From contig NZ_CP080332.1 of the NCBI RefSeq assembly GCF_019456655.1, positions 2,976,001-3,040,000 of the forward strand: a DNA stretch of 64,000 nt, in the 5' to 3' direction. The DNA is from Mycolicibacterium diernhoferi. Its GTDB lineage: Bacteria; Actinomycetota; Actinomycetes; Mycobacteriales; Mycobacteriaceae. A program made the translations under genes and the position numbers. Below the pieces are notes generated by a model that searched no databases, was not told the origin of the DNA, and saw nothing but the letters and a program-made list of their open reading frames with translations. Shown here piece by piece: positions 43,784-54,002 of this stretch. Each line of letters starts with the position of its first letter. The first letter of the stretch is position 1.

Positions 43784-43995
43784 CCGGCCACGCATTTCCA
43801 CCGGCAGGTCACGGCCGCGCCAGGATTTGTTTCGGTGATATTTCCGCGGTGAGTCCACCGTGAGTACCGCTGCGCACCACCGCCCCCGGCGGCGTCGTGA
43901 GTTGGTGTTGACAAACACGACACCGCGGGGCAACGGATGCGGCATCGCCGGCACATAGCTTTCCTCTCAACCGTTTCCGCTGCTGGGAGGACCTC
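43784..43995 (+). promoter_or_regulatory. Upstream region of the nitrate genes
   Basis: 212 nt without a gene. TTGACA at 43908-43913 is a perfect -35 hexamer; a matching -10 at normal spacing is not clear (TAGCTT lies too far, near 43956). A GGGAGG ribosome binding site (43985-43990) precedes the transporter GTG. A 5' untranslated leader is therefore likely, unlike many other genes here. Confidence 0.45.
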
Positions 43996-45429
43996 GTGCT
44001 CAAGACAAGCCGCAACCGAGACATCGTGCACTGGGATGCCGAAGATGTCGACGCCTGGGAGGGCACCGACGGCCGGACCCCCGGCAAGGACATCGCGAAA
44101 CGCAATCTGATCTGGTCGATCTTCGCCGAGCACGTGGGCTTCTCGGTGTGGTCCATCTGGTCGGTGATGGTGCTGTTCATGCCGCAGGACGTGTACGGCA
44201 TCGACGCTGCCGGCAAGTTCTACCTGGTGGCCATGCCCACCCTGGTCGGCGCCTTCATGCGTATCCCGTACACCATCGCGCCCGCCCGATTCGGTGGCCG
44301 CAACTGGACGGTCGTCAGCGCACTGCTGCTGCTGATCCCGCTGGCGATGACGCTGTGGGTGATGGCCCAGCCGGGCACCTCCTACACCACCTTCATGGTC
44401 GTCGCGGCGTTCGCCGGCCTGGGCGGCGGCAACTTCGCCTCCTCGATGGCCAATATCAACGCCTTCTACCCGCAGCGACTCAAGGGCTGGGCGCTGGGCC
44501 TCAACGCCGGCGGCGGCAACATCGGCGTGCCCTTCATCCAGTTGATCGGCCTGCTGGTGATCGCCACCGTCAGCAACACCGCCCCCTACCTGGTGTGCGC
44601 GATCTATCTGGTGCTGGTCGGCCTGGCCGCGGTCGGGGCCGCGCTGTTCATGGACAACCTCGGCAACCAGCGTTCGAATCTGAGTGCCATGGCAGAAGCA
44701 TTGCGCTACAAGGATTCCTGGGTGATGAGCTTCCTCTACATCGGGACCTTCGGCTCGTTCATCGGGTTCTCGTTCGCATTCGGTCAGGTGCTGCAGATCA
44801 ACTTCCTGGCCGGCGGTGACACCCCCGCCCAAGCCTCGCTGCACGCCGCGCAGATCGCATTCCTGGGTCCGCTGCTGGGCTCGATCTCGCGTCCATTCGG
44901 CGGCAAGCTGGCCGACCGCATCGGCGGCGGGAAGATCACCCTGTACGTCTTCGTGGCGATGATCTTCGCCGCGGGCATCCTGGTGGCCGCCGGCGTGCTG
45001 GACGACTCGATGGCGGGGGCACCGACCGGGGCCCAGATGATCGCCTACGTGGCCGGATTCATCCTGCTGTTCATCCTGTCCGGTCTGGGCAACGGCTCGA
45101 CCTACAAGATGATCCCGTCGATCTTCGAGGCCAAGGCGCAGGGCCACGACGAGTGGAGCAAGGACGAGAAGGCCGCCTGGTCGCGCAGCATGTCCGGCGC
45201 ACTGATCGGCTTCGCCGGGGCGATCGGCGCACTGGGCGGCGTATTCATTAACATCGTGCTGCGGATGTCCTACGTCAGCGACGCGAAGTCGGCCACCAAC
45301 GCGTTCTGGGTGTTCCTCGGCTTCTACGTGGTCTGCGCGTTCGTCACCTGGTTCGTCTTCCTGCGGATGGGCGCGGCCCGCCAGAGCCCCGCGGACGGCC
45401 GGCTGCCCGAATCCGCCGTCACCGCTTGA
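43996..45429 (+). CDS. narK: Nitrate/nitrite MFS transporter (NarK/NasA family)
   Basis: A 477-residue membrane protein with about 12 helices. Nitrate-porter features include AMPTLVGAFMRIPYTIAPAR with the conserved arginine, and the glycine-rich nitrate signature GLGGGNFASSMANINAFYP near residue 140. A second glycine-rich block is seen at LNAGGGNIGVP, and FGGKLADRIGG follows in the second half. A long middle loop near KAQGHDEWSKDEKAAW is normal for the mycobacterial type. The start is a GTG after GGGAGG. It is followed by the nitrate reductase gene, so it should import nitrate for assimilation. The exact NarK/NasN subtype is not certain. Confidence 0.92.
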   Translation: MLKTSRNRDIVHWDAEDVDAWEGTDGRTPGKDIAKRNLIWSIFAEHVGFSVWSIWSVMVLFMPQDVYGIDAAGKFYLVAMPTLVGAFMRIPYTIAPARFGGRNWTVVSALLLLIPLAMTLWVMAQPGTSYTTFMVVAAFAGLGGGNFASSMANINAFYPQRLKGWALGLNAGGGNIGVPFIQLIGLLVIATVSNTAPYLVCAIYLVLVGLAAVGAALFMDNLGNQRSNLSAMAEALRYKDSWVMSFLYIGTFGSFIGFSFAFGQVLQINFLAGGDTPAQASLHAAQIAFLGPLLGSISRPFGGKLADRIGGGKITLYVFVAMIFAAGILVAAGVLDDSMAGAPTGAQMIAYVAGFILLFILSGLGNGSTYKMIPSIFEAKAQGHDEWSKDEKAAWSRSMSGALIGFAGAIGALGGVFINIVLRMSYVSDAKSATNAFWVFLGFYVVCAFVTWFVFLRMGAARQSPADGRLPESAVTA

Positions 45430-45461
45430 CCTGCAATTTTCATCCGGACGAGCTGCCCTTG

Positions 45462-45492
45462 CAGCGAGCTCACCGAGGGGCGGGGCTCGCTG
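45462..45492 (+). other. Hairpin flanked by direct repeats between transporter and nitrate reductase genes
   Basis: CAGCGAGC (45462-45469) and GCTCGCTG (45485-45492) form a perfect 8-bp stem with a 15-nt loop. On either side lie similar sequences TGCAATTTTCATC (about 45432) and TGCAGTTTTCGTC (about 45498). The element could be an intercistronic processing or attenuation site. Nothing else is seen in this 112-nt gap. Confidence 0.45.
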
Positions 45493-45541
45493 TGAGGTGC
45501 AGTTTTCGTCGCGCTAACGTCGCCTCAAAGGAACCGGAACA

Positions 45542-48500
45542 GTGCCCGCTGACGATGGTGACATGACGGCACCCGGCACCACCCGCACCGCGTGCTCCTA
45601 TTGCGGAGTGGGCTGCGGCGTGGAGGTGAGCACCGCCCCGGATCCGGGCACCGGGCTGCCCGTCATCGCGAAGGTCAGCGGAGACAAGCTGCACCCCGCC
45701 AACTTCGGCCGGCTGTGCACCAAGGGGGCCACCCACGCCGAGTTGATGGCCGCGACCGACAACCGGCTGACCACCGCACTGGTCCGCGGAACCCGGGGTG
45801 GACAACCCACACCGATGCCGGTGGACGAGGCGGTCGCCGAAGCGGGCCGGCGGCTACGCGCCATTCTCGACACCCACGGCCCCGACGCCGTCGCGCTGTA
45901 CGTGTCCGGGCAGATGTCGCTGGAGGCCCAGTACCTGGCCACCAAACTGGCCAAGGGCTACCTGCGCACCGTGCACATCGAGTCGAACTCCCGGCTGTGC
46001 ATGGCCAGCGCCGGCACCGGATACAAGCAATCCCTGGGCGCCGACGGCCCGCCCGGCTCCTACACCGACTTCGAGTCCGCCGACCTGTTCCTCGTCATCG
46101 GCGCGAACATGGCGGATTGCCATCCGATCCTGTTCCTGCGGATGGCCGACCGGCTCAAGGCGGGCGCCAAGCTCATCGTGGTGGACCCGCGGCGCACCGC
46201 CACCGCCGACCGGGCCGACCTGTACCTGGCGATCACGCCCGGCACCGATCTGGCGCTGCTCAACGGGCTGCTGTACCTGCTGGTCGAAAATGGGGACATC
46301 GACCAGGATTTCATCGCCGAGCACACCGAGGGCTGGGACACCATGCCGGCGTTTCTGGCCGACTATCCGCCGGACCGGGTCGCCGAGATCACCGGGATCC
46401 CGGCGGCCGACATCCGTGCCGCGGCCGCGATGATCGCCGCAGCGGGGGAGTGGATGACCTGCTGGACGATGGGCCTGAACCAGAGCACGCACGGCACCTG
46501 GAACACCAACGCCATCTGCAATCTGCACCTGGCCACCGGCGCCATCTGCCGCCCCGGCAGCGGCCCCATGTCTCTGACCGGTCAGCCCAACGCCATGGGC
46601 GGGCGTGAAATGGGCTACATGGGGCCCGGATTGCCCGGCCAGCGCGTCGTGCTCTCGGCTGAGGACCGGGCCTTCTGCGAGGAGCAGTGGGGGCTGGAGC
46701 CGGGCACCATCCGCCCCGATGTCGGACCCGGCACGGTGGCGATGTTCGAGCAGGCCGCCGCCGGTCAGATCAAGGCGTGCTGGGTCATCTGCACCAATCC
46801 GGTTGCCAGCGTGCCCAATCGGGACACCGTTATCCGTGGGCTGGAGACCGCCGAGCTGGTGATCACCCAGGACGCCTACCGCGACACCGCCACCAACCGC
46901 TACGCCGACATCATGCTGCCCGCCGCCCTGTGGGCCGAAACCGACGCGGTGATGATCAACTCGGAGCGCAATCTGACGCTGCTGCCGCAGTCGGTGCCAC
47001 CGGCCGGTGAGGCCAGAGCGGACTGGGAGCTGATCTGCGGTGTGGCCGAATACCTGGGTTTCGGAGATGATTTCGCCTACAAGTCCAGCGCGCAGATCTT
47101 CGACGAGATCCGCCGGTTCGCCAACCCGCGCACCGGATACGACCTGCGCGGCGCCAGCTACGAGCGGTTGCGCGAGACGCCGCTGCAATGGCCCTGCCCG
47201 CCCGGGGACGATCATGATCGCCATCCCATCCGGTACCTCAACGACGGGGTTTCCCAGACGTTGCACGTCGACGAGCACGGGCATCGGCCCCGGCTGGCGT
47301 TCGCCACCCCGTCGCGGCGCGCCAGGTTTTTCGCCCGGCCGCACATGGACGCCCGCGAACTTCCCGACGACGAGTACCCGATGGTGCTGAACACCGGGCG
47401 CCTGCAGCACCAGTGGCACACCATGACCAAGACCGGACAGGTGGCCAAGCTCAACAAGCTCAACGGCGCGCCCTTCGTCGAGATCCACCCCGAAGACGCT
47501 GCGGTGCTGGGGATCACCGGACGGCATCGGGTCGAGCTCACCTCCCGGCGCGGCCGGGCCGTGCTGCCGGTCCTCATCACCGATCGGGTGCAGCCCGGCA
47601 ACGTGTGGGCACCGTTCCACTGGAACGACGAGCACGGTGAGCACCTCACGGTCAACGCGCTGACCAATGACGCCGTCGACGCCGATTCGCTGCAGCCCGA
47701 GCTGAAGGTCTGCGCGGTCCGGCTGCGCCCCGTCGCAACCGAGCGGCCCGACCCGCTCGGACTGGCCGGCACGGCACCGGAATTCAGCCAGGACGAACGG
47801 TGCTATCTGGCCGGCTTCTTCACCGGCCTGGATGCCCACCCCGTCGGGGTACCGGTGCTGCCGCCGACGGCTCCGGTGCGGGCGCAGGTCCGGCTGTGGG
47901 TCGACGGTCTGCTCGCCGGAACCTACTCGCGGGCCACCGGCGAGACCGGTGTCGAACCCGACGACGAAACCGGACCGATGGTGTTGTGGGCATCCCAGAC
48001 CGGCAACGCCGAGGAGTTCGCCGCCCGACTGGCCGGACGGCTGCCCGGCGCCCGCCTGGTCACCATGAACGAGGCCGCCCTCGAGGACGTCGCGGCCGCC
48101 GAACAGGTGGTGTTCGTCACCAGTACATTCGGTGACGGCGGACCGCCGGACAACGGCGCTGAGTTCTGGGAGCGCCTCGCATCCCCGGACGCGCCGGCCC
48201 TGCACGGAGTGCGCTACGCAGTGCTGGGCATCGGCGACAAGGCCTACGACAACTTCTGCGGGCACGCCAAATCCCTGGATGCCCGGTTGACCGACCTCGG
48301 CGCCAGCCGGACCCTGCAGCGCGTCGACTGCGAGATCTACGACGAGGTGCCGATGGCGGCCTGGGCCGAGCAGCTGGTCGCCGATCTGGGCTGCAGCGAT
48401 ACCCGGGGCACATCGGCTCCCGCGGTTCCGGCGCCGCTGAACCGAAACGCCCCGGTGCTCGCCCCGCTGTGCCGCAACACCCGGCTCACCCCGTTGTCGG

Positions 48501-49546
48501 CACGGAAAGAGGTGCGACAGTTCGGCTTCGACATCTCCGAACACGTCGCCGAGCGCGGTGTGGGCTATTCCGTCGGCGACTCGCTCGGCGTGTTCGTCAC
48601 CAACGCGCAAGAGTCGGTGACGGCCTGGCTGGCCGCGACCGGACTCTCCGGCAACGAGGTCATCGAGGTCGACGGCGCCGACACCGATCTGCGCAGTGCG
48701 CTGACCTCGTCCTACGACATCTGCCGGATCACCCCCAACCTGTTGGGCTTCGTCGCCGAGAACTGCCGGGAGGCCAGGCAACTACGCAAGCGCCGGGACA
48801 GCCTCGACGGCTGGTTGGAGGGCCGAAACGGGCTCGACATCGTCGAGGAGTTCGCCCTGCGGGCCGACCCGGTCCAATGGCAGGACGCGCTGGTCCGACT
48901 GACTCCGCGGCAGTACTCGATCAGTTCCAGTCCGCTGGTCAGCCCCAACGAGATACATCTGACCGTGTCGGTGGTGCGCTACCGCAGCGCGCGGGGCGCC
49001 ATCCGGGGCGGGGTGGCGTCCACCCACCTGGCCGACCGGGCCGCGTCGGTGCCGGTGTTCGTGCAGCGCTCGCCCAATTTCCGGCCGCCCGCCGAATCGT
49101 CGACCCCGATGATCATGGTCGGCCCGGGCACCGGGATCGCCCCCTTCCGCGGCTTCCTGCAGGAACGGCGCGCCCTCGGACACACGGGCCGCAATTGGCT
49201 GTTCTTCGGCGACCAGCACCGCGCCGAGAACTTCTACTACCGCGAAGAACTGGAGCAGTGGGTGGCCGATGGGCTGCTCAACCACCTCGACCTGGCGTTC
49301 TCCCGTGACCAGGCCAACCGGATCTATGTGCAGCACAAGATGCTTGACGCCGGCGCCGAACTGTGGCGCTGGATGGAGGACGGCGCGCATGTCTACGTCT
49401 GCGGTGACGCCACCCGGATGGCCCGCGACGTCGACGACACGCTGACGAAGATCATCCGCACGTACGGGTCGATGTCCGCCGAGGCCGCCCACGACTACAA
49501 GAAGGAACTCGTCGCGACGAAACGGTACGTCCGCGACGTGTACTGA
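45542..49546 (+). CDS. Assimilatory nitrate reductase fused to a CysJ-like flavoprotein reductase
   Basis: A 1334-residue bifunctional protein. Residues about 10-760 are a molybdopterin NasA/NarB-type nitrate reductase. Its [4Fe-4S] site is CSYCGVGC with a fourth Cys in GRLCTKG, and the Mo region has QPNAMGGREMGYMGPGLPG. From about 812 there is a flavodoxin domain (VLWASQTGNAEEFAARL). From about 989 it has the FAD domain (RQYSISSSP near 1123) and the NADPH domain (GPGTGIAPFRGFLQERRALG near 1194), as in sulfite reductase CysJ. Electrons can thus pass from NADPH to nitrate in one chain. GTG 45542 follows AAAGGA; ATG 45563 is the alternative. The nitrite reductase partner is not in the window. 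Confidence 0.95.
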   Translation: MPADDGDMTAPGTTRTACSYCGVGCGVEVSTAPDPGTGLPVIAKVSGDKLHPANFGRLCTKGATHAELMAATDNRLTTALVRGTRGGQPTPMPVDEAVAEAGRRLRAILDTHGPDAVALYVSGQMSLEAQYLATKLAKGYLRTVHIESNSRLCMASAGTGYKQSLGADGPPGSYTDFESADLFLVIGANMADCHPILFLRMADRLKAGAKLIVVDPRRTATADRADLYLAITPGTDLALLNGLLYLLVENGDIDQDFIAEHTEGWDTMPAFLADYPPDRVAEITGIPAADIRAAAAMIAAAGEWMTCWTMGLNQSTHGTWNTNAICNLHLATGAICRPGSGPMSLTGQPNAMGGREMGYMGPGLPGQRVVLSAEDRAFCEEQWGLEPGTIRPDVGPGTVAMFEQAAAGQIKACWVICTNPVASVPNRDTVIRGLETAELVITQDAYRDTATNRYADIMLPAALWAETDAVMINSERNLTLLPQSVPPAGEARADWELICGVAEYLGFGDDFAYKSSAQIFDEIRRFANPRTGYDLRGASYERLRETPLQWPCPPGDDHDRHPIRYLNDGVSQTLHVDEHGHRPRLAFATPSRRARFFARPHMDARELPDDEYPMVLNTGRLQHQWHTMTKTGQVAKLNKLNGAPFVEIHPEDAAVLGITGRHRVELTSRRGRAVLPVLITDRVQPGNVWAPFHWNDEHGEHLTVNALTNDAVDADSLQPELKVCAVRLRPVATERPDPLGLAGTAPEFSQDERCYLAGFFTGLDAHPVGVPVLPPTAPVRAQVRLWVDGLLAGTYSRATGETGVEPDDETGPMVLWASQTGNAEEFAARLAGRLPGARLVTMNEAALEDVAAAEQVVFVTSTFGDGGPPDNGAEFWERLASPDAPALHGVRYAVLGIGDKAYDNFCGHAKSLDARLTDLGASRTLQRVDCEIYDEVPMAAWAEQLVADLGCSDTRGTSAPAVPAPLNRNAPVLAPLCRNTRLTPLSARKEVRQFGFDISEHVAERGVGYSVGDSLGVFVTNAQESVTAWLAATGLSGNEVIEVDGADTDLRSALTSSYDICRITPNLLGFVAENCREARQLRKRRDSLDGWLEGRNGLDIVEEFALRADPVQWQDALVRLTPRQYSISSSPLVSPNEIHLTVSVVRYRSARGAIRGGVASTHLADRAASVPVFVQRSPNFRPPAESSTPMIMVGPGTGIAPFRGFLQERRALGHTGRNWLFFGDQHRAENFYYREELEQWVADGLLNHLDLAFSRDQANRIYVQHKMLDAGAELWRWMEDGAHVYVCGDATRMARDVDDTLTKIIRTYGSMSAEAAHDYKKELVATKRYVRDVY

Positions 49547-49579
49547 GCCTCCCCGCCGGCCGCCACGCACAATGGAACG

Positions 49580-52078
49580 GTGAGCGACGAACCAGACACC
49601 TACGTCCGGGTGTACGCCTCCCGCGTGCACAATCTGCGTGGCGTGGACGTCGCCGCCCCACGCGACGCGTTCGTGGTGTTCACCGGCGTATCCGGATCGG
49701 GCAAGTCCTCGCTGGCATTCGGCACCATCTACGCCGAGGCACAGCGACGCTACTTCGAATCCGTGGCGCCGTATGCCCGCCGGTTGCTGCTGCCCAACGA
49801 CGCGCCCAAGGTCGACGACATCACCGGTCTACCGCCCGCGGTGGCGTTGCAGCAGCGACGCGGGGCCACCAGCAGCCGGTCCACCGTCGGGACCGTCACC
49901 ACCCTGTCCAACCTGCTGCGGATGCTGATGTCGCGGGCCGGGACCTATCCGCCCGGCGCCACCGAACGCCTGGACTCCGATGCGTTCTCCTCGAACACCG
50001 TCGTCGGCGCATGCCCGGACTGCCACGGCCTGGGCCGTATCCACCGGGTCACCGAACAGACCTTGGTGCACGACCCGACGCTGACCATCCGCGAGGGCGC
50101 GGTCTCGGCCTGGCCGGGCGCCTGGCAGGGCCAGAACCTGCGCGACATCCTCATCACACTCGGCTACGACATCGACAAACCGTGGCGCAAACTGCCCAAG
50201 CGCCAACGTGATTGGATCCTGTTCACCGACGAGCAGCCCACCGTCGAGATCGACCCGAGCCGGCATCCGGTCACTGCGGAGTACTACTACAACGGCACCT
50301 TCTCCAGCGCCGAACGCCACATCCGGCACACCTTGGCGAACTCGCAGAGCGCGATGATGCGACGCCGTGCCCTGCAGTACGTGGACAGCATCGACTGCCC
50401 GGCGTGCGGCGGCGCCGGCCTGCGGCCCGAGGCACTCGCGGTGACCTTCGCCGGCCACAACATCGCCGAACTGGTGGCGCTGCCACTACAGATGCTCGCC
50501 GATGTACTCGAACCCGCCGCCACCAGAACCGAATTCGACGCCGCCTACGAGTCCACCGAATCCGGCGAGCACACCGAGGTGGCCACCATGATCGCCGCCG
50601 ATCTGGTGGCCCGGATCGCGGTGCTGGTCGACCTCGGGCTGGGCTACCTGAGCCTGAATCGGCGCACCCCGTCGGTGTCGCCCGGTGAACTGCAACGCCT
50701 GCGGCTGGCCAGCCAGCTGCGCGCCGGGCTGTTCGGCGTGCTCTACGTCCTCGACGAGCCGTCGGCGGGTCTGCACCCGGCCGACGCCGAGACCCTGCTC
50801 GAGGTGCTGGACCGGCTGCGGCGCGCCGGGAACTCACTGTTCGTCGTCGAACACGATATGGACGTGGTGCGCCGCGCGGACTGGATCGTCGACGTCGGCC
50901 CCGGTGCCGGGGAGCAGGGCGGTGACGTGCTCTACAGCGGCCCGGTGGCCGGGCTGGCCGACGTCGAGCGCTCGATCACCCGGCGCTACCTGTTCGATGC
51001 CCGGCCGACGTCGAGAACCACGACCCGGACGCCGACAGGCACGCTGAGCCTGCGCGGCATCGCCTTCCACAACCTGCGCGGTGTCGACGTGGACATCCCG
51101 TTGGGCACGTTCGTCGCGGTCACCGGGGTGTCCGGCTCGGGCAAGTCGACGCTGGTCTGCAAGGTGCTCGGCGACGTGATCGCCCGCGAACTGGGCATCT
51201 CCGAGCCGGTCGAGGACAGCGGCGACGGTGACACCGAACTACTCGACATCGACCAGGACGCCAGTATCGGGGTGCGCGTGGACGGGGCCGAGGTGATCGA
51301 CCGACTGGTCACCGTGGACCAGAAGCCCATCGGACGGACACCGCGGTCCAACCTGGCGACCTATACCGGGCTGTTCGACGCGGTGCGAAAAGCGTTCGCC
51401 GACACCGAGGAAGCCCGTCGGCGCGGCTGGAGCGCCGGGCGGTTCTCGTTCAACGTGGCCGCCGGCCGGTGCGACACGTGCCAGGGCGAGGGTTTCGTCG
51501 CGGTGGAGCTGCTGTTCCTGCCCGGTACCTATGCCAGGTGCCCGGCGTGCGGCGGCGCCCGCTATTCGGACGAGACACTGGAGGTCACCTACCGGGACCG
51601 CACCATCGCCGACGTGCTGGCCATGACCGTGGACGAGGCCGGCGAGTTCCTGGCCGATCTACCCAGCGCGGCAAGGAGTCTGGCCACCCTGCGCGACGTC
51701 GGGCTGGGGTATCTGCGGCTCGGGCAACCGGCCACCGAACTGTCCGGCGGCGAGGCGCAACGCATCAAACTGGCCACCGAACTGCAGCGCGCCAAGCGCG
51801 GGCACACGGTGTATGTGCTCGACGAGCCCACCACCGGCCTGCACCCCGCCGACGTGGAGCTGTTGGAGGCCCAGCTACACCGCCTGGTCGACGCCGGGAA
51901 CACCGTCGTGGTGGCCGAACACGATATGTCCGTGGTGGCCGGGGCCGACCACGTCATCGACCTGGGCCCAGGGGGTGGGGACGCGGGTGGCACGGTGGTG
52001 GTGGCGGGCACCCCACGGCGGGTGGCCGCGCACAAGACCAGCCGCACCGCACCGTATCTGGCCGCGGCCCTGACCTGA
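49580..52078 (+). CDS. UvrA-like excinuclease-type ABC ATPase (short form)
   Basis: An 832-residue protein with two UvrA-type ATPase halves: Walker A GVSGSGKSSLAFG near residue 35 and GVSGSGKSTLV near 516. Walker B motifs are LYVLDEPSAGLHPAD and VYVLDEPTTGLHPAD. Zinc modules are CPDCHGLG, CPACGGAG, and CDTCQGEGF with CPACGGARY. The second signature is normal (LSGGEAQRIKLATEL); the first is altered (VSPGELQRLRLASQL). It is more than 100 residues shorter than housekeeping UvrA (about 950), like the UvrA2/drug-resistance class. It may remove or sense DNA-bound compounds rather than replace UvrA. GTG start; CACAAT lies 6 nt upstream. Confidence 0.9.
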   Translation: MSDEPDTYVRVYASRVHNLRGVDVAAPRDAFVVFTGVSGSGKSSLAFGTIYAEAQRRYFESVAPYARRLLLPNDAPKVDDITGLPPAVALQQRRGATSSRSTVGTVTTLSNLLRMLMSRAGTYPPGATERLDSDAFSSNTVVGACPDCHGLGRIHRVTEQTLVHDPTLTIREGAVSAWPGAWQGQNLRDILITLGYDIDKPWRKLPKRQRDWILFTDEQPTVEIDPSRHPVTAEYYYNGTFSSAERHIRHTLANSQSAMMRRRALQYVDSIDCPACGGAGLRPEALAVTFAGHNIAELVALPLQMLADVLEPAATRTEFDAAYESTESGEHTEVATMIAADLVARIAVLVDLGLGYLSLNRRTPSVSPGELQRLRLASQLRAGLFGVLYVLDEPSAGLHPADAETLLEVLDRLRRAGNSLFVVEHDMDVVRRADWIVDVGPGAGEQGGDVLYSGPVAGLADVERSITRRYLFDARPTSRTTTRTPTGTLSLRGIAFHNLRGVDVDIPLGTFVAVTGVSGSGKSTLVCKVLGDVIARELGISEPVEDSGDGDTELLDIDQDASIGVRVDGAEVIDRLVTVDQKPIGRTPRSNLATYTGLFDAVRKAFADTEEARRRGWSAGRFSFNVAAGRCDTCQGEGFVAVELLFLPGTYARCPACGGARYSDETLEVTYRDRTIADVLAMTVDEAGEFLADLPSAARSLATLRDVGLGYLRLGQPATELSGGEAQRIKLATELQRAKRGHTVYVLDEPTTGLHPADVELLEAQLHRLVDAGNTVVVAEHDMSVVAGADHVIDLGPGGGDAGGTVVVAGTPRRVAAHKTSRTAPYLAAALT

Positions 52079-52079
52079 G

Positions 52080-53924
52080 CTACACCGCGTCGATATCGCG
52101 GGCGGCGCCCTTGTCGGCCGACAGCGCCAGGGCCGCATAGGCGCGCAGGGCGGCCGACACGGTGCGCTGACGATCCTTCGGGCGGTAGCCGCCGGAGGCC
52201 TCCAACGCCGCGCGGCGGCGGTCGAGTTCCTCGTCGGGCACGTCGACCTGGATGCTGCGGTGCGGGATGTCGATGGTGATCAGATCGCCGTCCTGCACCA
52301 GGGCGATGGTGCCGCCCGCGGCTGCCTCGGGGGAGACGTGGCCGATCGACAGGCCCGATGTGCCGCCGGAGAACCGGCCGTCGGTGATCAACGCACACTG
52401 GGCGCCGAGCCCGCGGCCCTTCAGATATGCCGTGGGATAGAGCATTTCCTGCATACCGGGCCCACCCTTGGGGCCCTCGTAGCGGATCACCACGACGTCG
52501 CCGGGCTGCACCCGCTTGTTGAGGATGGCGTCCACCGCATCCTCCTGGGATTCCAGCACCACGGCCGGGCCGGAGAACTTCCAGATGGATTCGTCGACGC
52601 CCGCGGTCTTGACGATGCAGCCGTCCACCGACAGGTTGCCGCGCAGCACCGCCAGACCACCGTCGGCGGAGTAGGCGTTGGCCATGTCCCGGATGCAGCC
52701 GTTCTCGGCGTCGGTGTCCAGGCTCTCCCACCGCTCGGACTGGGAGAACGCCGAGGCCGAACGCACACAGCCCGGTGCGGCGTGGAACAGTTCGACCGCC
52801 TCGTCGGTGGCCGATCCACCGCGAATGTCCCAGTCGCGCAGCCACTGTGCCAGCGAACCGGTGTGCACGGTCTGCACGGTCTCGTGCAGGTGCCCGCCGC
52901 GCCACAACTCGCCGAGGATCGCCGGGATGCCGCCGGCCCGGTGCACGTCCTCCATCAGGTAGTGGCCGTTGGGGGCGACCTTGCACAGGCAGGGGACCAT
53001 CTGGCTGCGCTTCTCGATGTCCTCGAGGGTGTAGTCCAGTTCGGCCTCGCGCGCGGCGGCCAGCAGGTGCAGCACCGTGTTGGTGGACCCGCCCATCGCG
53101 ATGTCCAGGGCCATCGCGTTGTCGAACGCCTCACGGGTGGCGATGGCCCGCGGCAGCACGCTTGCATCGTCGTGGTCGTAGTAGCGACGCACGATGTCCA
53201 TCACGGTGGCACCGGCCTTCTCGTAGAGGGCGCGGCGCGCGGTGTGGGTGGCCAACACCGACCCGTTGCCGGGCAGGGCCAGGCCCAGCGCCTCGGTGAG
53301 ACAGTTCATCGAGTTCGCGGTGAACATGCCCGAGCACGACCCGCAGGTGGGGCAGGCGGCCTCTTCGATACGGGCGATGTCGTCATCGGAGACCTCGGTG
53401 TTGACGGCGTCGGCGATGGCGGACACCAGGTTCAACCGGGTCTTCACGGTGCCGTCGACCAGCATGGCGGTGCCGCCCTCCATCGGCCCGCCCGAGACGA
53501 ACACGGTGGGGATGTTCAGGCGCAGCGCGGCCATCAGCATGCCGGGGGTGATCTTGTCGCAGTTGGAGATACACACCAGCGCGTCGGCGCAGTGCGCATT
53601 GACCATGTACTCCACCGAGTCGGCGATCAGCTCGCGCGACGGCAGCGAGTACAGCATGCCGCCGTGGCCCATGGCGATGCCGTCGTCGACGGCGATGGTG
53701 TTGAACTCGCGCGGCACGCCACCGGCGGCCGAGATCGCCTCGGACACGATCCGGCCGACGGGCTGCAGGTGGGTATGACCGGGGACGAACTCGGTGAAGC
53801 TGTTGGCCACCGCCACGATCGGCTTGCCGATGTCGGAGCCGGCGACGCCGGCGGCGCGCAGCAACGAGCGCGCCCCTGCCATGTTGCGACCGTGGGTGAC
53901 CGTGCGAGACCTGAGTTCAGCCAT
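52080..53924 (-). CDS. ilvD: Dihydroxy-acid dehydratase (long form)
   Basis: A 614-residue iron-sulfur enzyme that makes the 2-keto acids for valine, leucine and isoleucine. Visible sites are [20 protein letters not shown] (N-terminus), [17 protein letters not shown] near residue 122, and [19 protein letters not shown] near 195. The length and N-terminus are like the E. coli enzyme (616) rather than the 575-residue M. tuberculosis IlvD, so this could be a second, different form. ATG 53924 is chosen; the frame extends to 53987 without family sequence. It is divergent from the MmyB-type regulator. Confidence 0.95.
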   Translation of the reverse strand: MAELRSRTVTHGRNMAGARSLLRAAGVAGSDIGKPIVAVANSFTEFVPGHTHLQPVGRIVSEAISAAGGVPREFNTIAVDDGIAMGHGGMLYSLPSRELIADSVEYMVNAHCADALVCISNCDKITPGMLMAALRLNIPTVFVSGGPMEGGTAMLVDGTVKTRLNLVSAIADAVNTEVSDDDIARIEEAACPTCGSCSGMFTANSMNCLTEALGLALPGNGSVLATHTARRALYEKAGATVMDIVRRYYDHDDASVLPRAIATREAFDNAMALDIAMGGSTNTVLHLLAAAREAELDYTLEDIEKRSQMVPCLCKVAPNGHYLMEDVHRAGGIPAILGELWRGGHLHETVQTVHTGSLAQWLRDWDIRGGSATDEAVELFHAAPGCVRSASAFSQSERWESLDTDAENGCIRDMANAYSADGGLAVLRGNLSVDGCIVKTAGVDESIWKFSGPAVVLESQEDAVDAILNKRVQPGDVVVIRYEGPKGGPGMQEMLYPTAYLKGRGLGAQCALITDGRFSGGTSGLSIGHVSPEAAAGGTIALVQDGDLITIDIPHRSIQVDVPDEELDRRRAALEASGGYRPKDRQRTVSAALRAYAALALSADKGAARDIDAV

Positions 53925-54002
53925 AACACACAGCGTGCCGTTCCGGGCACCTACGTGGGAAGACGGTGTTGATACTAGTACTGGCACTACTACCCTGAGG
54001 GA

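Noticed and set aside
43829..43849. GTTTC-N6-ATTTC, possible GlnR half-sites upstream of the nitrate transporter
   Set aside because: Only one half-site matches the remembered GlnR pattern well. The others deviate at key bases, and the distance to the gene is large. GlnR control is plausible from biology but is not shown here.
53925..54002. Riboswitch or leader element before ilvD
   Set aside because: The gap is too short for a known class, and I see no conserved core.
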